A DNA stretch of 64,000 bases. Origin: Treponema sp. (GTDB taxonomy: Bacteria > Spirochaetota > Spirochaetia > Treponematales > Treponemataceae). Of this stretch, positions 25,599-33,897 are shown piece after piece; position 1 is the stretch's first letter, and each line of letters opens with the position of its first letter. Under the pieces are notes generated by a model, which was not told where the DNA came from, ran no database searches, and saw nothing but the letters and a program-made list of their open reading frames with translations. The DNA lies in assembly GCA_017940005.1 (NCBI GenBank), contig JAGAZO010000009.1, forward strand, positions 124,001-188,000, written 5' to 3'. Both the position numbers and the translations under genes were made by a program.

Positions 25599-25937
25599 AT
25601 GAATTACGATCTGACAACGGCAGAAGGCCGAGAAGAAGCAAGCAAATACCTATCCTCTTTTATGGCTACTATAGGTATGCTTATTCCGCCCGTCGGAATT
25701 GGGATAGCTACTGTGGAGGGATTAGTTTCGCTTTTGTCACGAAAAGACATTATAAGCGCACAAAAAGAACTCGCAGAAGAGCTTATAAAAACTGGTAAAG
25801 AAAACGGCGTTGATAGCATGGAGATTACGGTCGATAACAAGGTCGGTATGAATTTCGGTGCAACCTTTGATGGTGTTCCGCTGAATGCCTTGCTCGGCTC
25901 TAATGGCAAAATGACTCTAAAAGTAAAGTTCAAATAA
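25599..25937 (+). CDS. Small protein with a hydrophobic segment, unknown family
   Basis: The 112-residue protein starts MNYDLTTAEGREEASKYLSS, followed by a hydrophobic stretch FMATIGMLIPPVGIGIATVEGLVSLL (residues 21-46). An amphipathic helix (AQKELAEELIKTGKENG) comes next, then a short beta-rich end (MEITVDNKVGMNFGATFDG). GGAG lies seven bases before the ATG. The Gly/Pro-rich hydrophobic run resembles that of the divergent HTH protein. No homologue is recalled; the membrane role is inference. Confidence 0.7.
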   Translation: MNYDLTTAEGREEASKYLSSFMATIGMLIPPVGIGIATVEGLVSLLSRKDIISAQKELAEELIKTGKENGVDSMEITVDNKVGMNFGATFDGVPLNALLGSNGKMTLKVKFK

Positions 25938-25953
25938 CAGGAGGGAAATTTCT

Positions 25954-26229
25954 ATGTCGTTTGAAAAAGGAACTGGATTCTTACAAATTGTACAGAATGT
26001 ATTAGCAGAATATGCAAAAACGAATCCCATGAATGATATGAACAAAGAAACGGATTATGTCTCGGACATAATAAACAAATCTCAAGATATGTACTGGGAA
26101 AAATATCCTACATCGGAAAGGGGGGACGGTGCACTTTTTGATGCGGCGTATGGTATGCTTTCTAGGGAAATTAGAAGCATTATTGAAAAAACACAAGAGG
26201 GAAATAAGCTACGCAGACAATTACCGTAA
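25954..26229 (+). CDS. Small helical protein, unknown family
   Basis: The 91-residue protein (MSFEKGTGFLQIVQNVLAEYAKTN...) is soluble and mostly helical, with GGAGGG just before its ATG and 16 bases after the previous gene. Its last residues may be altered: the +1 frame continues as ISYADNYRKHEIGMYKDERRK for another 40 residues, which suggests a frameshift near 26205. No family recognised. Confidence 0.6.
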   Translation: MSFEKGTGFLQIVQNVLAEYAKTNPMNDMNKETDYVSDIINKSQDMYWEKYPTSERGDGALFDAAYGMLSREIRSIIEKTQEGNKLRRQLP

Positions 26230-26357
26230 ACATGAAATTGGTATGTATAAAGATGAACGCCGAAAACACCATGATCGAATGTATGCGAAAATAATATGCT
26301 CCGCAAGCGTTCCAAAATCCGAAATGCGGGTGTATAATGGCATGGGAGCGCAGACCG

Positions 26358-26609
26358 ATGTTCGCTACGAAATACCAGTGCTTCTGCACGGATTGCAACC
26401 ATACATTCTTCTCAAACGAAATCCCTGTCGAAAAACGGCGCGGGCTTCTCAAAAGGATTTTACCTCCGCAACCCATCAAGACCTCTGATGCCCCTAGTCC
26501 GAAACATTCCGCGCTCGCCGTTTCCGTCACCGCCGATGACTACAAAAGCACCGTCCGCTGTCCGAATTGCGGCGGTCAGCATGTTACTCTTAGCGCGGTA
26601 GTGAACTAA
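26358..26609 (+). CDS. Small zinc-ribbon protein
   Basis: The 83-residue protein carries two Cys pairs, CFCTDCNH near residue 8 and CPNCGGQH near residue 70, which should bind one zinc. Between them is a basic, Pro-rich linker. GGAG lies nine bases before the chosen ATG; an in-frame ATG at 26337 is an alternative. Function unknown; nucleic-acid or protein binding is typical of such ribbons. Confidence 0.6.
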   Translation: MFATKYQCFCTDCNHTFFSNEIPVEKRRGLLKRILPPQPIKTSDAPSPKHSALAVSVTADDYKSTVRCPNCGGQHVTLSAVVN

Positions 26610-26613
26610 ATAA

Positions 26614-26700
26614 AAGACAGAACCGCATTCATCACGGGCGCATCGAGCGGAATCGACGAGGAAACAACGCGAAGGTCGTCTTGTATGCGCGGGCTTCAGC
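26614..26700 (+). pseudogene. Fragment of a short-chain dehydrogenase
   Basis: The frame reads RTAFITGASSGIDEETTR, the N-terminal cofactor loop of SDR enzymes with the second Gly of GIG changed to Asp. It then shifts to KVVLYARA, the end of the second strand. The intervening helix and the remaining 200 residues are missing. Confidence 0.6.
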
Positions 26701-26822
26701 GGAAACATTTATTGCGTATGGCTTATATACTTCAAATTATTTGGAGCAGAAAAAGAAAGTCTTGTTCATGGTTGATGAAACATGCGATGCTTCGGATTCA
26801 GATTATCCAGGCATTTTTGTAA

Positions 26823-26984
26823 AGAGGAAAAATATATTGCGTCGTTGGCAATATTGGTGAGACAAGTGCCAAAACCATACGGGAACTTGAAGATATTATC
26901 GCGCAGAATAATTCTTCTGAATACAAACAACGGTTGGAGAATGTCGCCGAATACAGAGACCGCCTTGCTTCACTACGCGATTAG
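26823..26984 (+). pseudogene. Orphan coding end with a coiled helix
   Basis: An open frame without a start reads YCVVGNIGETSAKTIRELED then IIAQNNSSEYKQRLENVAEY and ends LASLRD at 26984. It is likely the C terminus of a lost gene. GGAGG for the next gene overlaps its stop, so the two were probably translationally coupled. The gap 26610-27007 holds only this and the SDR fragment. Confidence 0.4.
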
Positions 26985-27007
26985 GGAGGGAAAAAATTAT
27001 ATCACGA

Positions 27008-28207
27008 TTGGAAGAATTGGAAGCAAAACGGGCAAAAGTACGCTCTGGTGCGAAGGAGGTTATTTCCCAAGGGGAGAAAATTGCGACAGAAAGCCTCCGT
27101 GTAGCGGAGGTGGCTCATAATGCGCCCATAATTTTGAAAAATCTCGATGAAGAATTTGAAGCGCAGACTAAATTGAGTGGAAAAGATGTTGCGTTTCTTT
27201 TCTTCGCCACTGCCTTGCAATGTGTGCGTCAGTATGTTCTGACTGATTTTAAAGAACGAAAGGGGAATGAAGAAGAAGCCAACAATACTATTGGCAAGAA
27301 AACTTTTGACCCTCATGATTTAAAAAAACGCAAGGAGGCGGGCTTCGAGACACGACATCATAAGTTATACAACCCCACTATAGACGAGATTATTTTACAT
27401 CCTGCTCCATTTGACACAACAAAAGGGAGCGGAAACTTTAAAGACATTACACCGTTTAGAAGTGTGGGCAGCCTAAAACATCGCGTGGGAGCAATTGGGC
27501 ATGACCCTATTCTTGGTTGGATTTTTGGTACAGCAAATATTGCAACAAGTACGCTTACAGGTTGGAATATGCAGTCATTCCATATCTTATCAACAAAGAG
27601 TGGTGGAGACTTTATGAAAATGCGCGCTGATACAGGAAAGGTTCTTAGTTATACTTTTGACAAATTAGTTAATGAAGGTTTGAAAGGGAAAATAATAGTT
27701 GGAACATCCCTAGCAAAAGAAGGTGTTCACTTACTTTCTGATGTGAACTCTATAGAAAGTCTGCCATTGCCTGTTATTTCAACTCTTGACCCAAAATTTG
27801 CATCAGAACTTGCAGAATACGGACTTGATATGTCAAATATTCTGACAATCAGTAAACAAGCAACATGGGCAGCAGCCATAAATCTTCTGATTGCAATGAT
27901 TCATCGTATGACTTTCAATCCCGAAAAAGACGGCGACAAAAAACTATTCGAAGTCAGAACAAGAAAGATACTTGATTACTCAAATGTTATTGCAAGTGCA
28001 AGTAATATACTTGTTGTGGCAATTGGTGCAAGTATCGGTGCATTGACAGATAATGCAGGCCTTACAAAAAAGGCTCTGCGAAAGCTCGACATCGGCGGCA
28101 TCGCAGTTATACTCCACAGGCTTATTAGCGACAGGGCTTTCATTCAGCAGATAAAGCAGGAATTCATATTGAACAGTTTTGATAAACTGATTCAAGTCGA
28201 TATGTAG
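27008..28207 (+). CDS. Large protein of unknown family with predicted membrane segments
   Basis: The 399-residue protein begins with a charged helical region (EELEAKRAKVRSGAKEVISQ), then KHRVGAIGHDPILGWIFGTANIATSTLTGWN near residue 155. Later come hydrophobic helices AAAINLLIAMIHRM near 300 and YSNVIASASNILVVAIGASIGALT near 325. The start is unclear: GGAGG (26986-26990) lies 18 bases before the TTG at 27008 but only five before ATT at 26996 in the same frame. I recognise no named family. It closes the accessory run and may be its membrane effector; that is inference. Confidence 0.65.
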   Translation: MEELEAKRAKVRSGAKEVISQGEKIATESLRVAEVAHNAPIILKNLDEEFEAQTKLSGKDVAFLFFATALQCVRQYVLTDFKERKGNEEEANNTIGKKTFDPHDLKKRKEAGFETRHHKLYNPTIDEIILHPAPFDTTKGSGNFKDITPFRSVGSLKHRVGAIGHDPILGWIFGTANIATSTLTGWNMQSFHILSTKSGGDFMKMRADTGKVLSYTFDKLVNEGLKGKIIVGTSLAKEGVHLLSDVNSIESLPLPVISTLDPKFASELAEYGLDMSNILTISKQATWAAAINLLIAMIHRMTFNPEKDGDKKLFEVRTRKILDYSNVIASASNILVVAIGASIGALTDNAGLTKKALRKLDIGGIAVILHRLISDRAFIQQIKQEFILNSFDKLIQVDM

Positions 28208-28245
28208 CGTATAAAAATTCATAGCAGAAAATACAAAAACGACTT

Positions 28246-29067
28246 TTATTTCGTGAGCAATTTCCTGTCCGTAACATTCTCCAACACGCGCATCTGCTGA
28301 ATGGCAAGTACGTCCAGTTTTTCAAACCGTTCACTTTGCGGTAAGCCGTCGTTGATGAACACAGCATTCAAGTTTTCCATATTGCTTAGGCAAAGTAGCT
28401 GGTTTATCGTGGCATAGTCTCGAATATTTTCTTTTAGGTCGGGATTTGCTTCGAGCCATTCGCGAGCGGTCATTCCGAATATAGCGACATTGGGCATATC
28501 GGTTTCATCCGCATATACGAACGACTTTCGTTGTGGAGTAAGTTCGGGCAGAATCAGTTTTTGCTTTATCGTATCGGTGTAAATATGGTAGTTGCTTTTG
28601 GCAAGTTCGCGCTTTGCGCTTCAACCGAATTGAGCTTGTTCTTCGTCCTTTAGCCGCTGATATTCCCGAATCAGATAATATTTGAACTCATAACTGAGCC
28701 ACGAGCCGAATTCAAACGCAATGTCCTTGTGCGCATAAGTGCCGCCGTAACGACCCGCACTTGAAATAATACCAATGGTGTTCGTGCGTTTAATCCTCTG
28801 TTTCGCCGAAAGCACATAGCCGTTGCTTCCCGCGTTGAATCTAATGTTACTGAATTCCGTAAGATTAAAATCTGGATTGTTTATCTGCTCCCAAGTGCCA
28901 AGAAAGTCGATAGCAAAGCGAGTGCTGAGCCAGTGAGAGATGACCTGCCCTGTATTTTCCGTATTCTTGAATTTCGCTATATCGGTAAGGCTTACATAAT
29001 CTTCGCACTGATTTTTGACGACAGAAATTGAACTGCCTTCTATTTCGATTTTGCTTGCCTTTGCCAA
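28246..29067 (-). pseudogene. KilA-N domain protein, broken by one in-frame TGA
   Basis: Two frames are in the same phase and join through a single TGA at 28621-28623. The N part is a KilA-N domain (YVSLTDIAKFKNTENTGQVI...AGRYGGTYAHKDIAFEFGSWLSYEFKYYLIREYQRL). The C part (SAKRELAKSNYHIYTDTIK...VYADETDMPNVAIFGMTAREW) is the usual partner domain. In relatives the residue at the break is typically Trp, so a TGG to TGA change is the simplest cause. KilA-N is a DNA-binding domain of phages and mobile elements. It may also be an ongoing loss with readthrough. Confidence 0.85.
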
Positions 29068-29164
29068 ATTTAGCTTCTTTGCGCGGTCTCTGTTTTATGT
29101 TTAAAATATAATGAAAATTGACTCATTCGGAAAGAGTATTTTTGATAAGCCAAACGTTAGGGAT

Positions 29165-29270
29165 ATGGAAGGCGGCGTAGCCGTTGCCGAAGCGAAGTGT
29201 AGGCAATGTAGCGATAGCGGAACCTGTAGTAGCCCGACCCGCCGACAGGCGGGGAACGCCCATAAATCAA
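29165..29270 (+). repeat. Dispersed AACCTGTAGYAGCCCGACC repeat, copy 2
   Basis: The block contains the core repeat at about 29220-29242, preceded by GGCGGCGTAGCCGTTGCC and followed by a CGCCGACAGGCGG hairpin. It is related to the block at 19960-20110. A frame runs through it from 29111, but the repeat nature and the following unrelated fragment argue against a real gene. Confidence 0.6.
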
Positions 29271-29332
29271 ATCTCATAGGTTACAAAAAAGTGCGTTCTT
29301 CCATTCCCGCATGGCTTGCTGTAAAAGGCTCT

Positions 29333-29648
29333 ATGTCACAAATAATGAACGCAGTCGTATTGATAAAGCCCACCGAGGCGAAAGACATCACATTGACCGA
29401 CATTCCCGTTCCACAAGTACGGGCGGGGTGGGTGCTGGTGAAAAGCCGCGCGTTCGGCATGAACCACAATGAGCAGATTCTGCGGCAGTTTGAGATTGGG
29501 AATGACTACATCGCAAAGCCGATTGTCCCAGTCATTGAGTGCGCGGGCGAGGTTGCCGACATTACGGAAGCGGACGCAGCGGCGCTTGCACGTGGGGCAG
29601 AAGGTAGTCGCACTTATGACCGGCATGGAGCGAAACTTTAACCTTTGA
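29333..29648 (+). pseudogene. N-terminal fragment of a zinc-type alcohol dehydrogenase / quinone oxidoreductase
   Basis: The frame MNAVVLIKPTEAKDITLTDI then GMNHNEQILRQFEIGNDYI and VIECAGEVADI is the GroES-like N domain of the medium-chain dehydrogenase family. After LARG the family sequence continues in the +1 frame (QKVVALMTGMERNFN), so one extra base in a GGGG run broke the gene. It then ends at 29648. The remaining 230 residues are absent. Confidence 0.8.
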
Positions 29649-29720
29649 CCAAAAGATAACCACATGCATCACCACATGGCGCAAGGTATAATTATCGATA
29701 AACAAACAACCGTTCGTTAG

Positions 29721-29750
29721 TTATCCACTTTGTTGAAAACCTGTGGAAAA
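29721..29750. other. Two DnaA-box-like sequences near parS
   Basis: TTATCCACT (29721-29729) and, on the minus strand, TTTTCCACA (29742-29750) are each one mismatch from the DnaA box TTATCCACA. A third TTTTCCACA-like site is at about 30367. They sit in a gene-free stretch with parS, so they may be titration or origin elements. Confidence 0.4.
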
Positions 29751-29803
29751 CTCATAAAAAAACGCAACCGTATTTGCCAGGAAACGACACACTGTTCACA
29801 TAT

Positions 29804-29819
29804 TGTTTCACGTGAAACA
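29804..29819. promoter_or_regulatory. parS site 1 (ParB binding)
   Basis: TGTTTCACGTGAAACA is a perfect match to the conserved chromosomal parS palindrome bound by ParB/Spo0J. It lies 13 kb left of dnaA. Confidence 0.92.
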
Positions 29820-29933
29820 GTGTATTTTTCATCGCTTTGCAAAATCATTAAGCTCGTCATAGAGCAGCGAGATTGGTGCTCTCTAAAACGCAACGACGAG
29901 TGAAATATCAGTTTCAAGGGCTGTTGAATTAGT

Positions 29934-30060
29934 ATGCAGTTGCACGAAATGCACGCACACACGTAGATACGCGAGTTTACGGAACAAACCACAATATAGC
30001 TTTAAGTAAACTCGAAGTTAAAAGCACTACACCATTTTAATGACATTTTTTAACATTCAA
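29934..30060. repeat. Diverged copy of the hairpin repeat module
   Basis: GCAGTTGCACGAAATGCACG, GCGAGTTTAC...GTAAACTCG and GAAGTTAAAA...CACCATTTTA match, in the same order, elements of the cluster at 19236-19740. The last stem here is degenerate. The rest of 30061-30599 is A+T-rich with no gene. Confidence 0.6.
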
Positions 30061-30599
30061 TTTATATAGACAGTATAAAATGATATTTCATTTACATTCA
30101 ATGCAGTGGCAAGAACAATTGCTTTGTACAGAGGATTTTATGTATCATTTCATGCGACCTGTGAAGAAACTATTTTATTAGTCGTTCACATGATTAGCAA
30201 ATGAACCTTTGGCTTGTTTTGTAAGAAAATCATTTGATTCGTTGCTTACGCGACAGGCGAATACTCCGATGCCGCTCGAAACTTCGTTGCAAAGCTGCAT
30301 CACAAAAAAAGTATGAAAGCCGACTGTAATACTTTTGGAGAGTTTTTATTCACAGCGTGAATAATTTGTGGAAAAGATTTACTTTAGAAACGAGATATTG
30401 TTGATTTTAAAAAAAGTATTTGCTGTACCATTTCATGATGCGAACGCAAGGAAATTATTTTATTAATTGCTTATGCAAGCAGCATATACTCTGAAGCTGC
30501 TGCATCACGGTTCGTTTATTTTTAAGAAACTACAACTGCCCCTTTGCATGGAGAAAAGTATAATGATACTTATCAATGTATGATATTTCTATGGATAAC

Positions 30600-30615
30600 T
30601 GTTTCACGTGAAACA
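30600..30615. promoter_or_regulatory. parS site 2 (ParB binding)
   Basis: A second perfect TGTTTCACGTGAAACA, 796 bases from the first. Confidence 0.92.
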
Positions 30616-30719
30616 CACTACTTTTATCGCTCTGCAAAACCACGTCTCTTTACCTTTATCGCGCGATTCGCAGAACAAAAATGCAATCATAACAACTGGA
30701 AAACTGCACAATATGTTAT

Positions 30720-30735
30720 GGTTTCACGTGAAACA
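30720..30735. promoter_or_regulatory. parS site 3 (one mismatch)
   Basis: GGTTTCACGTGAAACA differs from the parS consensus only in the first base. It lies 120 bases after site 2. Confidence 0.85.
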
Positions 30736-30836
30736 TGTCACTCTGCAAGCGCATTAAACATGGCATATCTTTATACTATCAGTCACGCTAAATACAGATA
30801 TGGTATATTTTTCCTCTTTAACACTTTTCTATCATC

Positions 30837-30875
30837 ATAAAAAAGAGACCGAACTGCATAATGCAATTCGGTCTC
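30837..30875 (-). terminator. Strong hairpin terminator on the minus strand
   Basis: GAGACCGAA (30845-30853) pairs with TTCGGTCTC (30867-30875), with an inner TGCAT/ATGCA, and is followed leftward by a T-rich run. It lies 355 bases after gyrA and probably stops read-through. Between them (30876-31207) I see only A+T-rich sequence and small inverted repeats. Confidence 0.65.
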
Positions 30876-31207
30876 CTGCCTGATGACCACCCCAACTGGT
30901 ATGCTAAAAATAAATCGTCAGTTGTTTCCGTGCCATATTATATGGCAAAGTCATTATTTTGTCAGCAAAAAAATGAAAAAAAATTCATCTTTTTTTGAAA
31001 ATTTTACATATTTTTTTATAATATAAAGAAATACATATTACTACTTGTCATCAGTATTGTATACAGGCATTTGCCTGCTCGCTACTGGCAACAACATCAT
31101 TGTACCACCTTGTCATCGGTAAACCTGTTCGGAAACATCAGTTTCAGAACAGGCTACTTTGAAATACGTTGTTTTAACGCGTGATACTTTAACAAGTTAA
31201 AACTTGC

Positions 31208-31240
31208 AACCTGTTTGATAACTTCATTATCAAACAGGTT
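31208..31240. repeat. 14-bp perfect hairpin over the gyrA stop codon
   Basis: AACCTGTTTGATAA and TTATCAAACAGGTT pair around a 5-base loop; one arm covers the last codons and TGA of gyrA. There is no T-run, so it may protect or process the 3' end rather than terminate. Confidence 0.6.
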
Positions 31241-33725
31241 TAGTATCGTGTTTTTCGTCTTCATCGGCAACTTTATCGATGCCTACAAGATAATCGGGTG
31301 CGTCAACGTTTACAACAGTAACACCTGTAGAAGCCACACCTTGCTCTTTTATGTCGCACGCGGCAACACGAAGCGTTTTTCCCTGACTTGTAATGCATAG
31401 CACTTCGTCTTTGTCTGCAACAGAGAGCGCACCGATTATTTCACCGCGCGATTCTGTGTTGCCGTAGCACCGCTGTCCGCCTGTGCCACGCCCATGCGAG
31501 CGGAAATCGTCGGGATTTACGCGTTTACCAAAGCCTTTCTCTGTAACGAGCAAAATACTCTTGCCCTGCTCTGCGCGAACGGCGGCAGCAATTTCGTCGC
31601 CCTCTGCAAGCTTCATGCCGCGTGTGCCACGACTTGCACGTCCCATCGGGCGCACGTCATTTTCGGAAATGCGGAGCGCTTTGCCTCTGCGTGAAACAAA
31701 AAACACATCATCGTTGCCTTTGGTAAGGATTGCGCTCACAAGCTTGTCGCCGCCGTCAAGTTTTATGGCAACAATGCCGCGCGTCTTGGCATTTGCAAAA
31801 TCGCTCAATGCCGACTTTTTGACAACGCCGTTTGTTGTCGCCATGAGCACGTAGTTATCATCGCTGAATTCTTTTACTGAAACTGTCGTAGTAATCTCCT
31901 CGTCGGCGGAAACGGCGAGCAAGCTCTTTATGTGCGAACCGCGACTTGCCTTTGACGCTTCGGGAATTTCGTGCACTTTTATCCAGTACGCTTTTCCTTC
32001 GTTTGTGATAAACATAATGCTGTCATGCGTTGACGCGATAAAAATCTGATTGATGTAATCATCCTCGACAAGATTTGCGCTAAAGCTGCCTTTACCGCCG
32101 CGTCCCTGACTTTTGTACTGCGTTGCGGCAAGCCGCTTGATGTAGCCGAGTTTTGACACAAGAATGACAACTTCTTCTTCTTTTATCATGTCCTCAATAT
32201 TGATTTCTTCAATTTCATCGGCAACAATGTCTGTGCGGCGGTCGTCGCCGTATTTTTCTGCAAGCGCGTTCGTCTCGTCTTTGATAAGCCCTAATATTTT
32301 TTCGTGATGTTCAAGCAAATCTTTCAAATAGTCAATTAACGCTTGCAGCTCACGGATTTCTTTTTGCAAATCTTCAATGAGCAAGTGCGTAAGCCGTTTG
32401 AGCTGCATGTCAACAATCGCCTGTGCCTGCTCATCATCAAAATTGAATCGGTTTTCGAGTTTCAGTTTTGCATCTTCTGTATTTTGACTTCCTTTGATGA
32501 TTTGAATCACTTCGTCAATATTGTTGATTGCTGTGATGAGCGCTTCGAGAATGTGCATGCGATGCAGCGCCACTTTCAAATCATACTCTGTGCGCCGCGT
32601 AATAACTTCGTCGCGGTGGTTTACAAAATGCTCCACAAGCTGTTTGAGCGTGAGCACTTCCGGGCGCAAATAACGGCTGCCCCGCTCTGTGGGCACGGGA
32701 ACGAGCGCCAAGTTGATGACGCCGAAATTCGACTGCAAATCAGTTTTTGCAAAAAGTTGATTGAGCGCGAGCTTTGTAACCGCGTTTTTTTTCAAATCGA
32801 CAACAATGCGCATGCCAGAGCGGTCGGAAGACTCATCATTTGCGTTTGAAACGCCCTCTATTTGCTTGTCGCGAATAAGCTCTTTTATTCTGCGGATGAT
32901 ATTCGTCGTGTTCACACCATACGGCACTTCTGTAAACACGATTGACTCGCGCCCGTGTCGGTCTGTTTCGATGACAAATTTTGAGCGAATTGTAATTTTG
33001 CCGCGCCCTGTTTTATACGCCTTTTTAATGCCTTCGCGCCCGTAAATAATGCCGCCTGTTGGAAAGTCAGGCCCTTTGATGTGGCGCATAAGCTCGTCGA
33101 TTGAAATGTCGCGATTGTCTATGAACGCGCTGATGGCGGCGGCAACTTCACGCAAATTGTGCGTCGGCATGTTTGTTGCCATGCCAACTGCAATGCCCGT
33201 TGTGCCATTACACAGGAGAAACGGAAATTTTGATGGAAGAACAGAAGGCTCGTCAGTTGTGTCGTCAAAATTGCGTACCATATCGACAGTGTTTTTTGAA
33301 ATGTCTGCAACCATTTCTTCGGTAATGCGCGACATTTTCGCTTCTGTGTAACGATACGCGGCAGGCGGGTCGCCTGCAATTGTGCCAAAGTTGCCCTGCG
33401 GCATGACAGTTGTATACCGCTGCGCAAAATCTTGCCCCAAGCGGACGAGCGCGTCATATACGGAAGCATCTCCATGCGGATGATACTTGCCGAGCACTTC
33501 ACCGACGATTGTAGCGCATTTTCGCGTTTTTCCACCGCTTGCAAGGTGCAACGTGTCCATTGAATACATAATGCGGCGATGCACAGGTTTTAAGCCGTCG
33601 CGCACGTCGGGCAACGCGCGCTGCACAATGACAGACATCGAATAGTCAATATATGCTTGCTTAACTTCTGCTTCAATCGGAATCTTTATGATTGAGCCAC
33701 CTTCTGGCGTTTTTATTTCTTCCAT
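31230..33725 (-). CDS. gyrA: DNA gyrase subunit A
   Basis: The 831-residue protein has the winged-helix core with the quinolone-determining segment (HPHGDASVYDALVRLGQDF near residue 77) and catalytic Tyr in AAYRYTEAKM near 120. The GyrA box QGRGGKG is near 557 and six beta-pinwheel blades follow. This box distinguishes gyrase from topoisomerase IV. Residue 82 is Ser-equivalent Ala in HGDASVYD, of interest for quinolone response. AAGGA lies before the ATG, and a TG-extended TATAAT (33759-33764 on the minus strand) is the likely promoter. It is not adjacent to gyrB. Confidence 0.97.
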   Translation of the reverse strand: MEEIKTPEGGSIIKIPIEAEVKQAYIDYSMSVIVQRALPDVRDGLKPVHRRIMYSMDTLHLASGGKTRKCATIVGEVLGKYHPHGDASVYDALVRLGQDFAQRYTTVMPQGNFGTIAGDPPAAYRYTEAKMSRITEEMVADISKNTVDMVRNFDDTTDEPSVLPSKFPFLLCNGTTGIAVGMATNMPTHNLREVAAAISAFIDNRDISIDELMRHIKGPDFPTGGIIYGREGIKKAYKTGRGKITIRSKFVIETDRHGRESIVFTEVPYGVNTTNIIRRIKELIRDKQIEGVSNANDESSDRSGMRIVVDLKKNAVTKLALNQLFAKTDLQSNFGVINLALVPVPTERGSRYLRPEVLTLKQLVEHFVNHRDEVITRRTEYDLKVALHRMHILEALITAINNIDEVIQIIKGSQNTEDAKLKLENRFNFDDEQAQAIVDMQLKRLTHLLIEDLQKEIRELQALIDYLKDLLEHHEKILGLIKDETNALAEKYGDDRRTDIVADEIEEINIEDMIKEEEVVILVSKLGYIKRLAATQYKSQGRGGKGSFSANLVEDDYINQIFIASTHDSIMFITNEGKAYWIKVHEIPEASKASRGSHIKSLLAVSADEEITTTVSVKEFSDDNYVLMATTNGVVKKSALSDFANAKTRGIVAIKLDGGDKLVSAILTKGNDDVFFVSRRGKALRISENDVRPMGRASRGTRGMKLAEGDEIAAAVRAEQGKSILLVTEKGFGKRVNPDDFRSHGRGTGGQRCYGNTESRGEIIGALSVADKDEVLCITSQGKTLRVAACDIKEQGVASTGVTVVNVDAPDYLVGIDKVADEDEKHDTKPV

Positions 33726-33758
33726 CGCTTTGCATTCCTTAATTAAAGATGACTGTTG

Positions 33759-33764
33759 ATTATA
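33759..33764 (-). promoter_or_regulatory. Extended -10 promoter of gyrA
   Basis: TGATATAAT on the minus strand, 34 bases before the gyrA ATG. No clear -35 box. Confidence 0.5.
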
Positions 33765-33819
33765 TCACAAAGCAAAACTTTTGTCTTACTGCATGCGGGC
33801 AATTATATGCAACTGCGCA

Positions 33820-33863
33820 AAAAAGGGCTGCTGTATGAAATTTAAAAATTCCATACAGCAGCC
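33820..33863 (-). terminator. Terminator of the InlB-repeat/BspA lipoprotein gene
   Basis: GGCTGCTGTATG (33826-33837) pairs with CATACAGCAGCC (33852-33863). On the minus strand the hairpin is followed by a T-run (33818-33824). Confidence 0.75.
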
Positions 33864-33897
33864 TCATCAAGTGCCAATCAAAAAGAGCGTTGTAAAT

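Noticed and set aside
29111-29641. One 176-residue protein over the repeat and the dehydrogenase fragment
   Set aside because: The first half is a dispersed repeat and the second half is a truncated, frameshifted dehydrogenase, so the joint frame is accidental.
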